DNA of 64,000 bases from Zarea fungicola (lineage: Eukaryota; Ascomycota; Sordariomycetes; Hypocreales; Cordycipitaceae): NCBI GenBank assembly GCA_900169235.1, contig FWCC01000219.1:62001-126000 (forward strand). The letters run 5' to 3'. The notes below the pieces were generated by a model, which was given only the letters and a program-made list of their open reading frames with translations, ran no database searches and had not been told where the DNA came from. Positions within the stretch are counted from its first letter, which is position 1. Each line of letters starts with the position of its first letter. Positions 22,688-33,305 of the stretch are shown in pieces. Position numbers and translations under genes: made by a program.

Positions 22688-23518
22688 TGAGAACTCAATT
22701 TTCAGGTTTTGCAGATGCGAGACGGAAAGTTTTTGACTTGGAAAAAGGAGATGCGCCTGCCTGCCTGCATGATTGGCAATGCTCGCGGGATGACTAACCG
22801 CCGGGTTTGTGTAACACAGATGGCTTGTGAACTCTCGGTTATAAAGGGCTTTCTTCCTGTAGGGATGCTGAACCAGAGCTGTGGAACCAGGTAGAATCTC
22901 ATGGTTTTCATGGGGAAGTAGAATGAGGCATAACAAATAAAATACCAGTGTGTCGATATATCAAGAGCAGGATCTTATGCTGAATTACACACCTCTACTG
23001 TCTAGGGAGGCTGGCTTGGAGGCTTACCAGTCGGGCACAGAAGAAACATAGGCATCTTCTTCGTGAGATCGTGTAGGGTCAAAGGCCATAACTTAAGTAC
23101 AGGAGAGATTTAACTGGACTGCATTCTATCAAGAAGAACAGGAATAAGAATAAGCAAGCGAGATTGCATTGTGCGGATGTAAACGACTCCGCCACTGCCT
23201 TTCAGTTGCCTATCCTGTACAAACAAGCAAGCTTGAATCACATAACTAATTTTTATTTTTCGTACTCACAATAAAATGTTAAACCAAAACATCCCCAAAA
23301 GTAGCATCTCTATTAAAAAAGAGAGTGACGTAGCGACTACTACTAACACCAGCCAGCCCAAGATGCCCCGCAGCCAAGGCTCTTGGCGGGGTTATTAGTT
23401 CATGATGTTTGCATTCCCAAAACATCAATATTTCCTCATCACTTTGACACAGAAACTCACGCTGAAGGGGCAAATTTTATTACACCCACACGGGGGTTGC
23501 TATCCATCATATCTCAAA
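22688..23518. other. Divergent promoter region (APH-like / palC)
   Basis: This 831-bp spacer contains the promoters of both genes. It holds the PacC-like inverted repeat at 23373-23387. No gene is supported. Confidence 0.55.
23373..23387. promoter_or_regulatory. Inverted pair of PacC-type cores (GCCAAG/CTTGGC)
   Basis: GCCAAG at 23373-23378 and its reverse complement CTTGGC at 23382-23387 are separated by three bases, about 130 bp upstream of the palC start. GCCARG is the known core for the PacC/Rim101 zinc-finger regulator. That PacC binds here is inference. Confidence 0.45.
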
Positions 23519-25091
23519 ATGCCGTACCCCTTTGTCCTCCCGACCACATCCGCCTTTTCTTTCTCCGCAGCTTTTGCTTGTGACTCGCACCCGTCACTAC
23601 CTCTCAGCGTCAATACCTACCGTAGCGTCGTCCGCGACACCCTCAAGAAGCACAAGCGCCTCAGCCCCAGTGCGCAAAATGCCAACCTTGCCGTCGTAGT
23701 ATCCGCCCTCGAGGCATACCTGCCATACCTCCTCGCCATTGATGCGGGACTCACCAAGCAGCAATCATCCGACGGCGGCCAGCGCATCTCCATTACACCC
23801 AAGACGGGGCTTCTCATTGAATGGCGGCCCACGCTGTCGGGCGACGTCGTCCCGGGCCGGGAGCGCACACGCATCAAGGTCACGACTCTGGGGCATGAGG
23901 TCTTCTTCGCACTGTCCACGCTGGCGTTTGCGCACGGCGCAACGGCGCGGGCGACGCTGCAGCCGCTGTACTCGACTACGGGGGAGGTGCTCAGCACGCA
24001 GCAGCGCGCCACCGTCATCACGACGGCGACAAAATACCTTCTCGATGTCGCCTCCATATACGATTATCTCGGCAGGCGGGGTGAAGCGCCAGCGCCCGCA
24101 CCAGCCGCACCACCCTCACCAGCCGTGCCGCCGCCGTGTGTGGATGTAAGCCCCTCGACAGCCAGAGCGCTCTCCGAGCTGGCACTCGCCGAGGCCACGC
24201 TCCTCGCCATCCTCAAAGACGACCCGTACCCGGCCGTTGTCGCGCAGGATCGCAATGTAAACGATACGGAGTGGATGTACAAGGCACCCGATATCCCAAA
24301 AGTCCGCGCACATCTCTTTGCGCGCCTCGCCCTCGCCGCCTCGGAGCACGCCGCCACGGCCGTCGCGCTCTGCCAGGGCGCCGTAGCCACTCCCGGCGTC
24401 AATAGTAGAGTTAGCAGCCATATAATCAAGTACATGGAGGACCTGCGACGGATGAGCCGCGCCAAGGCGTGTCGCTTCTTTGGTATTGATGCTGAGCTCG
24501 GCGGGGAGACGGCAGATGGGATTGGGTGGGCGAGGGCGGGCTTGCAGGAGCTTGGTGTCGATATTTCGGATAGGGACAAGAAGAAGACCAGTACGGGGCT
24601 AAGCAGGTTCAAGAAGGAGTTCAAGGAACGGAGGGAAGATCGCAAAGTTGATGCTGACGGGTCTGCTTGGGGCCTTGACGGTGGCAAGTATGAGGAGATG
24701 AGAATCTTGGAGCTTTTGGAAGCAAAATGGAGCAAGATCAACGATACAGTAAGTCAGATCTGGCAGCAGTTCCCCTTCTTTTATGCTAAAACTGCGCTCT
24801 CTACCCTTCTAGATGAACACCAAGGTGGTTCCGTCCCCGAACACTTTGCTGCCAAAGATGCCATCTGGCCGCGATATTCACACCATAAAATCATATTCAC
24901 AGCCGCTGCTTGACCCGGGCATGCTCGAGTCGATGAGAGCTCCACCGCCCGAGCATGAGGATGCCCTAGAAGGATACTCGAGCTCTGAAGGAGACGAACC
25001 GGAACCATCAAACCCTCCAGGTGCCTTTCTCGGCGCAACAGATTACACTGGTAGCGGTAGGCGAGCATCAACAAGAGGCTCATACTACTAA
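23519..25091 (+). CDS. palC: PalC, BRO1-domain pH-response protein
   Basis: Exons 23519-24748 and 24813-25091 (64-bp intron, GTAAGT...CTAG) give 502 residues. The start at 23519 yields MPYPFVLPTTSAFSFSAAF, the expected PalC N-terminus. An in-frame ATG further upstream (23402) would add a segment unlike the family. The BRO1-type helical region runs over the first two thirds (SVVRDTLKKHKRLSP, AVVVSALEAYLPYLLAIDAGL, ELALAEATLLAILKDDPYPAV). In the Pal/Rim pathway PalC links the plasma-membrane ambient-pH sensor to the ESCRT-III protein Vps32 and so promotes PacC processing at alkaline pH. The C-terminal tail carries EGYSSSEGDEPEPS and a Gly/Arg/Ser end. A Pro/Ala-rich linker sits near residue 190. 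Confidence 0.92.
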
Positions 25092-25321
25092 GTAGTATTT
25101 GTCTGCAGTAGAAGCGAAGCAAGAGTAATGATTTAAGAAGCTTTATGTATGATTAAGATTCTGTGCTAGTGTATAGAGTCCAGGCGGTAGTTGCCATGTG
25201 CGATTTCAAAAGAGTGTAAGGGGAAAAACTATATCTACATAATACTCCAAATTTGACCACGCTCCGTCATCTTCCTCGTTCATGTGGCAGTGTAGCAGGA
25301 AAGCAACTTTCAAGAACGCGT
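25092..25321. other. Short spacer between convergent genes
   Basis: 230 bp between the palC stop and the stop of the modular secreted protein; the two genes converge here. Nothing else was seen. Confidence 0.5.
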
Positions 25322-26604
25322 CTACACGATTGTTATGGTAGTTAGGGGAGGGCGAGTAGTGGTGGTCAGGGTTGTGCTAGTGGGACAAGGAGGGGCTGAG
25401 AATGTAGGATATGGTTTGCAGTCAGGAATGCATCTACATTCTTGTTAGGTCATGATGTTTGAGGATATCATGGAGAAACTTACCCGCCGTACCACAAGCC
25501 GCAACTGTTAACCAGGTCGATGCAGATGGTCCGCGTGCTGCAGTCGTCGGTCGAGGTGGTCGTCTGAGTGGTGGTAGGAGCAGTTGTTGTCGGTGCTTTG
25601 CAGGCACCGCCACCAGGTTTGGTCGTAGTCGTAGTTGTGGTCGTGCCTGTGCTGGTGGTTGTGCCTGTGCTGGTGGTTGTGCCCGTGCTGGTAGTCGTGC
25701 CCGTGCTGGTGGTTGTGCCCGTGCTGGTAGTCGTGCCCGTGGTGGTGGTTGTGCCAGTGCTGGTAGTCGTGCCCGTGCTGGTGGTTGTGCCCGTGCTGGT
25801 AGTCGTACCAGTGCTGGTAGTCGTACCCGTGCTGGTAGTTGTTCCTGTGCTTGTTGTCGTCCGAGTGCTTATGCTAGTACTTGTACTTGTGCTGGTTGTT
25901 GTGCGGGTGCTTGTGCTTGAACTTGTCGTCGTTCTGGTGCTTGTACTGGTACAGGCCGGCTTCGTGGGAGCTTGCTCACGACAAGGAAAGTAGCAGCTGC
26001 ATTCAACATTAGCATCTCTCGGCTCTCCATTGCATCACATCCTCTGGAGTACATACCCGCCCCATGGAACACCACATTCGTTGATACCGTCGACGCAGAG
26101 CTTAGCACACGTCGTAGTGGTAGACTGAGAAGTGGTCGTGCGTGTAGTGGTAGTAGTGGTGGTGGTGGAGCAAGCAGGCTTTGTGGGAGCTGGCTCGAGG
26201 CAAGGATAGTAGCATCTACTCAAGGTTAGCTATTGCATTAGTGACTATTACAAAAGTTCACGTCGATACATACCCGCCCCATGGAACACCACAGTCGTTG
26301 ATGCCGTCGATGCAGAGCTTAGGACACATGGTAGTAGTAGACTTTGTGGAGGATGAAGTTGTGGTTCTTGTCGTAGTCAGTGTGCATGGAGGCTTCGTAG
26401 GAGCCTGCTCAACACAAGGGTTATAACATCTGTTAACTATTAGACCTTCGTCTCTCCTGCTGTCGATGCTGTTTAAGAGCCTTACCCTCCAAACGGAACA
26501 CCACAGTCATTGATGCCGTCGACGCAAATCCTGGCACAGTTGGGAGGGTTGGTAGCGACAGCAATGGCCGCGAGGGCCAAAAGACCGGAAACCTGGGCAA
26601 TCAT
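25322..26604 (-). CDS. Secreted Thr-rich protein with four six-Cys modules
   Basis: Five exons (26604-26486, 26429-26274, 26215-26057, 25996-25484, 25433-25322) give 352 residues. The first ~17 residues (MIAQVSGLLALAAIAVA) form a signal peptide. Four modules follow the pattern C-x3/5-C-x6-C-G-x4-G-C-x3-C-x~9-C. Examples are CARICVDGINDCGVPFGG/CYNPC, CPKLCIDGINDCGVPWGG/CYYPC, CAKLCVDGINECGVPWGG/CYFPC and CSTRTICIDLVNSCGLWYGG/CIPDC. Each module is cut by an intron at the same point, between Gly-Gly and the fourth Cys, in the same phase. Modules are joined by Thr/Ser linkers, the longest built from 12 STGTTT units and likely O-glycosylated. No GPI anchor signal is evident. I do not recognise a named domain; a cell-wall or extracellular role is inferred only from architecture. 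Confidence 0.85.
25636..25851 (-). repeat. 18-bp coding minisatellite, 12 units
   Basis: Twelve tandem 18-bp units, read on the + strand as GGTGGTTGTGCCCGTGCT and variants. They alternate in part with GGTAGTCGTGCCCGTGCT, giving a 36-bp higher-order dimer. On the minus strand each unit encodes STGTTT in the secreted protein linker (one unit reads TTGTTT). Differences are mostly synonymous third-base changes. Confidence 0.95.
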
Positions 26605-28599
26605 TTTGAGAAGGATTTTTCGATGGCAGCAAACCTATCGAAGTTGGTGTTGTGTTGCCGAAGTTTGGTTTGGTAGTGAGAGACAAGCTTTGGTATAAGC
26701 GCAGTAACAAGGGCAAATACAAGGGCAATAACGAGAGGGCCCTCGGATTTTAAGAGGAAATTGGTACTTGAAGTAGAAATCGTGACGGAAAAATAAATGG
26801 CCCTGGAAGCTGGGAGAGGCATGTGTGTTATATAATGACTAGCATGCGATTTTGCCTGTTTGCTGGCTGAGCGGTGGCAGGATTGCTAGACTCTGTCGCA
26901 CGCTTAAACCGAGACATGCTTGGATGTGGTTGCGCAAGCGTGCGGCGCCTGGGCTGCGCATCCCTCCCAAAAGCAAAGACAACTATAATCAAGGGCACGA
27001 GCCAATCGAATAATTAAACTCATATACACCATGCAAATGCTAAAATAGAACTAAATAGTATACCTACACAAAATGGTGCCGATGCCGTAGCAGCGATGTA
27101 CAGCCTTGGCTGTCCCAGGTGGTTGGGTTTAACCTACATGGGCAAGCTGTTAAGCTAGGACAGCCTTACAACGGCAAATAAAGACAAGGATGTGTGGCAA
27201 CACGAGAAAAATGCCACGATGCTAGACCGTGATTGGTCATGTCTAGGTTTACGGGCTTGGCGAATAGGCGGCTTTTCCTCTCACTGACGTTGTGAGTCAG
27301 GCTAACTAGATCGGGCGTGATTTTGACTTGCTGTCAAAATAAGAATAGAGCCCAGTTAGCCTTGTGGCTCTCTTTCCCCAGCCTTGTTAAATCTCGACCT
27401 ATGATCGACATAGCAGCTGGCAGAAGGCTCGGCCTGTCGGGAACCTAGAAGAAGAGGATACCCGGAAAGAAAAAAGGCAGCACCCCGTATGCTGCATGCC
27501 ATTGTGGGACGTATCTATGTTTTCGGATCCTTTAATCTTAGTGCAGTCAACAAGCAAAGGTACAGACTGACAACGAAGTGTATTCCGCAAAGGCCATAAT
27601 CTCGAAGGCTCAGGAGCAGCCCCTGCACGCCTGGCTGCCGTTCTTACAAGGAGCGTAAATCTAGCAAATACGAGGCCATCTGCTTTTCTCCTGCTATTGG
27701 AAGGTGGCTGGCAGATGCGTTAATTAAACAGACGCATACAGTTTTAAAATACGAGGATACAGCCTTGTAAGCGACTACATTAGCTCCCTGTCCTGTGCCA
27801 AGCGGCGGTGTATATAATACTTCACGATGTAAATTTCCCTTGCGCTTCGGCATTTATTAATCTTCATGCAGCTATTTAATAAATTAATTCATAGAAAGCA
27901 TGTAGGGTCAGCGCTGCGCTCATGAAGAAACGTCGGTGGCGGGACGCCAAGAGTGCAGCTGAAAGACCTCCCGTATAGCCCAGCCACGGGGGCTGGCTCG
28001 AGTGGCTTGCGCAATGCCGATAACTAGATGAAACTGTCAGGAGGGCTAGAGCAAAGGGAAAGCGGTGGCTTCTTTGTATTTTTAGAACTCCTCTAGCTGA
28101 AAGCCTCATCGGTGGCCTGAGAGTCCAATCCCAGCCCGGAGCCTGGCTCGCCCGCCATGCTGGCATCCACGAATGGTGCTCAGCAGCACATCAGCCTCAC
28201 TAAGGCGCAGTTATTGATCAGTCGTCTTGCTGTTTTGATAGGCAAGATCATATTAACATGTTTAAAGCAATAAGAAAAGCACATGTGATGTTGTTACAGC
28301 TGCCAAAGTGTCTGAAAAATCAGATCTGCTGCTTTCCCTCGAGAAACCAGGGACGGGAGAACCTTCGTCACGTCGGACACTGCCTTGGTCAAAGAAGTTA
28401 CCACATTGGTACGCCAGCTCATGAAATTTGTCTCAAATTCATCATTACCCGATGGTTCATCGTCTTGGCAGGTAATCTCACTAGTAACACCTCCACAATT
28501 GTTACGCCGAGCATAATGTAGAGAGAGTGCGTCGTAAAACTGCTGATTTCGGCTACGCCAAGCAACTAGCTACACATAGAACAGGGGCCATCTCCAAGT
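26605..28599. other. 2-kb intergenic region
   Basis: Upstream of the modular secreted protein gene, between it and the dehydrogenase gene. A TATATAA-like stretch near 26829-26836 lies over 200 bp from the secreted-protein start and is only a weak promoter candidate. Small frames at 27399-28521 have no motifs. No gene or intact mobile element was recognised. Confidence 0.45.
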
Positions 28600-29769
28600 T
28601 CAACTTCCTGTGAAAGCATCATTCATTTTAAAGTAAGCCTCCTTCCGCGGCTCGCCCTTTGTAAACGCATGCTCAAATGCCTCTTTCCACTCTTCCAGTC
28701 GAAATGAGCCTGTAACCTGGATATTCGCCCGCTTTCCAATAGGCAATACTCCAGTTTCCACTAGTTTAATTAACTTATTCGCTTGGTCCCTCGTGTACAT
28801 GAACGTGCCCTTGATGGTGATTCCCTTGTACATGAGCATGATGTACGGCAGTTCCAGAGCGCCCAAGAAGCCGCCCATGATGCTCATCCGTCCGCCGGGC
28901 CGAAGTGCTGTGACGGCAGCCTGCAAATAAGAAGGTTTATCTTGTAGATTGGTGGAAATATCAAAGTAGACATCAATCTGCCCGTGCGCTTGCAGTGCCT
29001 TGACTTCGGCCTCGAGATCTCCCGACATTGTCACCATGGACACCTTGTTCCCGGCACCTTCGAGTACTTGTGCCAGTTTCTCAGAATTTCGACCCATGGC
29101 AATGACCTTGCCAGCACCCATGGCTAAAGCAACGAAAACAGCGGCACTGCCAAAGTTACCCGTCGCGGGCGCAACAACAACAGTCTCGCCTGGCACTAGA
29201 TTCACGTCGCTGAGCCCGCCATACGCCACAGCCAGCGTGCTGATATACCCGAGATCATCAAGACCATAACCTAGCTCCTTTGTCAGGCGATGCTCGTCGA
29301 GGATATGCACGGTCTCCGCAGGAACTTTAACAAGCTCCGCCCAGCATCCATTTCGCCACTCGCCCGTCATCAGGACTTCATGTTCTGGAGTAAGCCCCAT
29401 CGAAATTCCCAATAGATTAGGCGAGGCGAGTACATTGTCTCTTGGCCGTATGATGCCGCTCGTATACACAAGCATCCCCTCCTTTAAATGAGGCGTGTCG
29501 GGCGCGACCGCCGCCACCCTTGCAATCGCATTCGTCCCAGGAACCATAGGGAGTGGATAGCTATACTTTCGGGGGTTTCCATTGCAGAACACGTCCTTTG
29601 CGTAAGACACAATTTTGGAGTAAAGTGGCCGCAGGATCACTGTACCGGCGGTGGGCTGCGGTGTAGCAAGCGCAACAAGGGACGCAGGTTCTGTATTAGA
29701 GGAGAACTGTAAACCTGTGAAGGTTGGTGGGAGACTTTGAAATCGAGAATCCGTCATTTCTGCTGGCAT
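28600..29769 (-). CDS. Medium-chain dehydrogenase/reductase (zinc-less type)
   Basis: Intronless, 389 residues. The N-terminal GroES-like half contains SLVALATPQPTAGTVILRPL and YPLPMVPGTNAIARVAAVAP. The cofactor half has VVVAPATGNFGSAAVFVALA (the AxxGxxG-type nucleotide loop), KVIAMGRN at the adenosine-ribose strand and DVYFDISTN, then ALRPGGRMSIMGGFLGALEL. The GHE and four-Cys zinc motifs of classical alcohol dehydrogenases are missing, so this resembles zinc-independent MDR enzymes (quinone or enoyl reductase-like). No signal or transit peptide; probably cytosolic. It lies 469 bp downstream of a Zn2Cys6 regulator gene on the same strand and close to a short-chain dehydrogenase gene, which suggests a small accessory pathway. 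The substrate is unknown. Confidence 0.87.
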   Translation of the reverse strand: MPAEMTDSRFQSLPPTFTGLQFSSNTEPASLVALATPQPTAGTVILRPLYSKIVSYAKDVFCNGNPRKYSYPLPMVPGTNAIARVAAVAPDTPHLKEGMLVYTSGIIRPRDNVLASPNLLGISMGLTPEHEVLMTGEWRNGCWAELVKVPAETVHILDEHRLTKELGYGLDDLGYISTLAVAYGGLSDVNLVPGETVVVAPATGNFGSAAVFVALAMGAGKVIAMGRNSEKLAQVLEGAGNKVSMVTMSGDLEAEVKALQAHGQIDVYFDISTNLQDKPSYLQAAVTALRPGGRMSIMGGFLGALELPYIMLMYKGITIKGTFMYTRDQANKLIKLVETGVLPIGKRANIQVTGSFRLEEWKEAFEHAFTKGEPRKEAYFKMNDAFTGS

Positions 29770-30238
29770 TTACTGTTATCGGATGTTGTTTTTTCAAATT
29801 TCATCAGTGTATTCTGACTATTTGATTGCAGGTAGCTCCAAACCATAGCTGGGAGACTGGCGGCGAAGTGCAATGGCTATGTAGTACGCACGAGGCAGCA
29901 TAATGCCAGCTACCTCTCCATGTTGCAAACGGAGATAACGGAGATGGCCACATTTTAATCAATTCAACACTGCCGATATTTTCCGCGGGAGTCATTGAAA
30001 TAGTCCATAGGCCAAAGTTTAGCACCTGCCCTAACTCCGGAGAATGGGTGATATTATCTCTCTCGTAAATCGTATTTCCCTACCCGGTTCTAACTTTGAC
30101 CCCGCAGAGTATTCATCGTATTACAAAAAAAAACTAGTAGACGCAAGGAGGACACCATGACAGTGCCATCAAGACATTATCGGACGATAATACACTTTAC
30201 ATAACATGGCCCGGACGAGAAGATCTTTGCAACACCTT
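29770..30238. other. Spacer upstream of dehydrogenase gene
   Basis: 469 bp carrying the dehydrogenase promoter and the regulator 3' end (both minus strand). Nothing else identified. Confidence 0.5.
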
Positions 30239-32484
30239 TTACAGGGTAAGCAATGATCCCTCCAACATTTCCAATGACCAATGCCACGCATTGGCTCCAA
30301 GCCCCATTTGCTCCAGTATCTGGTCCCATTGCTCCTCTGCATCACCCTCCTCCATTACAACATCAGCACCAAACGGGGGTGGATTGTTTGCTGCGCTGCC
30401 CTCGTACGCTGGGCCTGCGAAGCCATCTACTGCCTCGCCCACCTGCTGAACAGGTAGCCCTGCCAGGGCCATCTTTGTAGTTACAGAATGAAATGGTTGG
30501 TGTTTGGCCAGCATCTCTCGTGAAAACCCCAGCAGTTTCGCCGCCGCCGACTCATTTTTTGCCATCTCGCTCAACATGCCTAGTACCTCTTCGAGCTCCT
30601 GCCATTGCGTAAATTGACCATCACCGCGATCGACGCAGGCGCCGAGGACGAGCACAATCGGGACGATAAAAATCGATCTTATTTTAACGGTCAAGCGACG
30701 ACGGATCGAGTTAAATGACAATTTGCGCCGACTCAGCTCCCGCTCCATGAAGACAATGAGACTGGCGGATTCCAGACACGCTTGGTACGAGTATGAGAAT
30801 TCAGGTTGAACCGATCGCTTGATGAAGTATGGCAGGTGTAGTTGACAAAGCTTCCGATGCAGGACCAAATTTATGAGGAAGCGCTGTGTAATTAGACTGT
30901 CATCATATTGAGAGTCCCTGTCGTCCATCTCGCCTGTATTGTCCACAGTGAAGAATGGGGGAAGCTCGCGTCTAAATTGCTGAAGTTTAGCGTCAATTTG
31001 TAGAACCTCATGATATTCAAGTGTTCTCGCGAGAATAATGGATTCTTTCTCAATAAAAATATCGTGACAAACTTCTTCGAGGCGGATGTACTGGATAAGA
31101 TAGGATACTCCAGTCGGGTAGTCCAATGGTTGGTCCCTCGTCTCCTGGCCGTTGATGATATCGACATCGTTTGTATTGCAAGGTCGTCGAAGCGTCATAT
31201 TTTTCAAGAATGAAGAATACAGGTTTCCATATAGACATTTAAATTGTGAGTGTGCCCTGGCGGTCATGGATTAGCTGATGTTCTACTGTGCGGATGGGTA
31301 GGCCACATACCAGTTCGACGCAACAAGAAACCACCACACTCGTCGGCTGTGCTCGATCTCAACATTAGTCAATTCCTTGGTGCTGGCAGCCATTGCATTG
31401 GTTGGCTTGTCGATCTGAGGAATGCCAAGAGACTGAGCCATGAAAATACACTTGACCACGAGCGAACGGGCACGCATTGAAGCGCCTTCAGAGCCGAAAA
31501 ATACCCAGAACAGGATGACCATACCCTGTAAAAACTCCAATGATGCATGGGCAGTACGCTCACCATGATCTATTATATCTAGAGCAGCCTTGATCCAGGA
31601 GTTTGTCTGCATATTAGCCTCAGCAGGGTCTTTGTAAATGCCCTTGTCGCTATCTCGAGTTGTCCAACTGTAGCAAGCACTCGCGCAAATGCTAAGTAGG
31701 ATCAACACATGTCCAGTGCGGACAGTTCCATATTGGCCGAGGTTGTCGTAGATATCGTCAAAGAGGGCAAAGAGCGATGGCTTATGGAAGATATGAATGT
31801 AGTGATGAACGTCGCGGACAAACTTGTTCAATAACTCAATGGCCTCGTCATACAAGGGTAGCCATACCAGCCTTGGGCTGTTAACTGGTCTGGTGTCTAC
31901 ACTACTATCGCCTATCACTGATATCTGTGCTTTATGATGCACTGATCGTATCCCAAATTGTAGCGGGTCACTCAGAACAGTATCCTGTGTGTGAAAAAGT
32001 TGTTAGCAAGCCGAGCATGAGGCTGTTTGCCCCAGCTGTAGCTTGGGTTGACCAGAAATGCTAGCCAAGGCTCGATACATACCTGAAAGTTTTGAGACCG
32101 TAATGAAGCATCTAGTTCTGATACAGCCTTGGTCAAGTAATGCAAGGCTCCGGTGCTCTGTTTTGATGGTAGTTGTACCTGTCCATTCACTGAACTCGAG
32201 GCAGCATGGTCTGGCGGCACCGCGTCATGATTAACGACCAGAGCCTCAATCCTATTCAGACGGGCAGCGAGGTCTGCATCAGCATTCCTGCGATTTGTGG
32301 AGACCGTCTCACGCCTCTTCTTTACGGGCGGTTGTCGCGAGCTTGGATCCGGCGAAAAGCGGCATTCGGCATCGCGGGCACTGCAGTTATGACAGGGCAC
32401 AGCCCTGTCGCAGCGCAGCTTCCTCTCTCTGCACAAGTTACATGAGACGGGTCTCCGCCCACGTCTAGCACCAGAAGGCGGCAT
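30239..32484 (-). CDS. Zn2Cys6 transcription factor with fungal_trans domain
   Basis: Exons 32484-32083, 31984-31311 and 31256-30239 (minus; 98- and 54-bp introns) give 697 residues. The N-terminus MPPSGARRGRRPVSCNLC leads into C-NL-C-RERKLR-C-DRAVP-C-HN-C-SARDAE-C, a perfect Zn2Cys6 cluster. A KKRRETV basic patch and a short coiled-coil (LAARLNRIEALV) follow. The middle homology region has FHKPSLFALFDDIY, GTVRTGHVLILLSICASACYSW, MAQSLGIPQID and the hallmark RRVWWFLVASNW. The second splice joins ASNW to AHSQFKCLYGN in frame. The start at 32482-32484 is preferred because it opens right before the zinc cluster; a longer frame exists upstream. It is divergent from the short-chain dehydrogenase gene and lies in tandem with the MDR gene, so local regulation is plausible but unproven. 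Confidence 0.9.
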
Positions 32485-33305
32485 ATCGGAAAAGAGGGGG
32501 ACTGCCGGGTGCCACAGGTTTCTCACAAGCCAGCGGAAGCGGGTTCCACCAGACGATCTGTATGCTTGATATTTCCGTTTCTTTCGGCCATGAGACGGGC
32601 AAATCCAAGTGTGTGGACGGAGAATGTGAGAGGGAATGAGATAGCGTAAGATCTCGCTCACCTCTATCAACGGACTTAGCGGCTATTCTAATTCCCATGG
32701 AGATTAGTTAGAGCACTGGCCGTTTTTGGCAAAAACCGGGAACAGCGCACACTAAAGCCGGCTGAGGCCCATTAATTGTTTAAATTTATACTATAATGTA
32801 ATAATTACGGCACAGACTAATACAGTATCCATTTTAGTGATGGGAATTAGGGCATGCTGCGGGTAATTGAGCAGGTAGAGTACGGCCTCGTACCAATCAA
32901 TGCAGCTAGCATCCAAGTATGTATGGGTGGGAGCACACCTCATAATGCCGGGCTGTAACGCCGGTGAATGCAGAATATTTTCGGCCGTTTATACTTCTTA
33001 AGTCCCTAATCCACCGACTATTTGTCTATTCATAGAATCAGATGGAAGTATAGTGTAGAGGGAGTAATAATCCGACCCGATGTTAGCTCCATAGAACGCG
33101 GCCATTGCAATGACAGGCAAGCATACCAAGCATACCCGTAAAAAGTAAACGTTTGCATCCCGATATATAATTACTGCTACGTTAACGCCATTAAAACGTC
33201 TGTAGCCAAGCCTTTCACTCGTCCGTCTATTTTCCAAGTCGCCCGTCAGTTCCTCAGATAAGCAGCAACTACAGTGCATTACCACCAGAGATAGCACTTC
33301 ACAAA
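32485..33305. other. Divergent promoter region (regulator / SDR)
   Basis: 821 bp between the Zn2Cys6 gene (-) and the SDR gene (+). It contains a CGGCCG palindrome at 32982-32987, the kind of CGG pair Zn2Cys6 proteins can bind; occupancy is speculation. No gene supported. Confidence 0.45.

Noticed and set aside
25636..25851. CRISPR-like array
   Set aside because: Units are directly adjacent with no spacers, inside a coding exon of a eukaryote; a coding minisatellite.
25459..25993. Plus-strand Cys/Arg- or Val-rich frames through the minisatellite
   Set aside because: They are repeat translations opposite the well-supported secreted protein exons.
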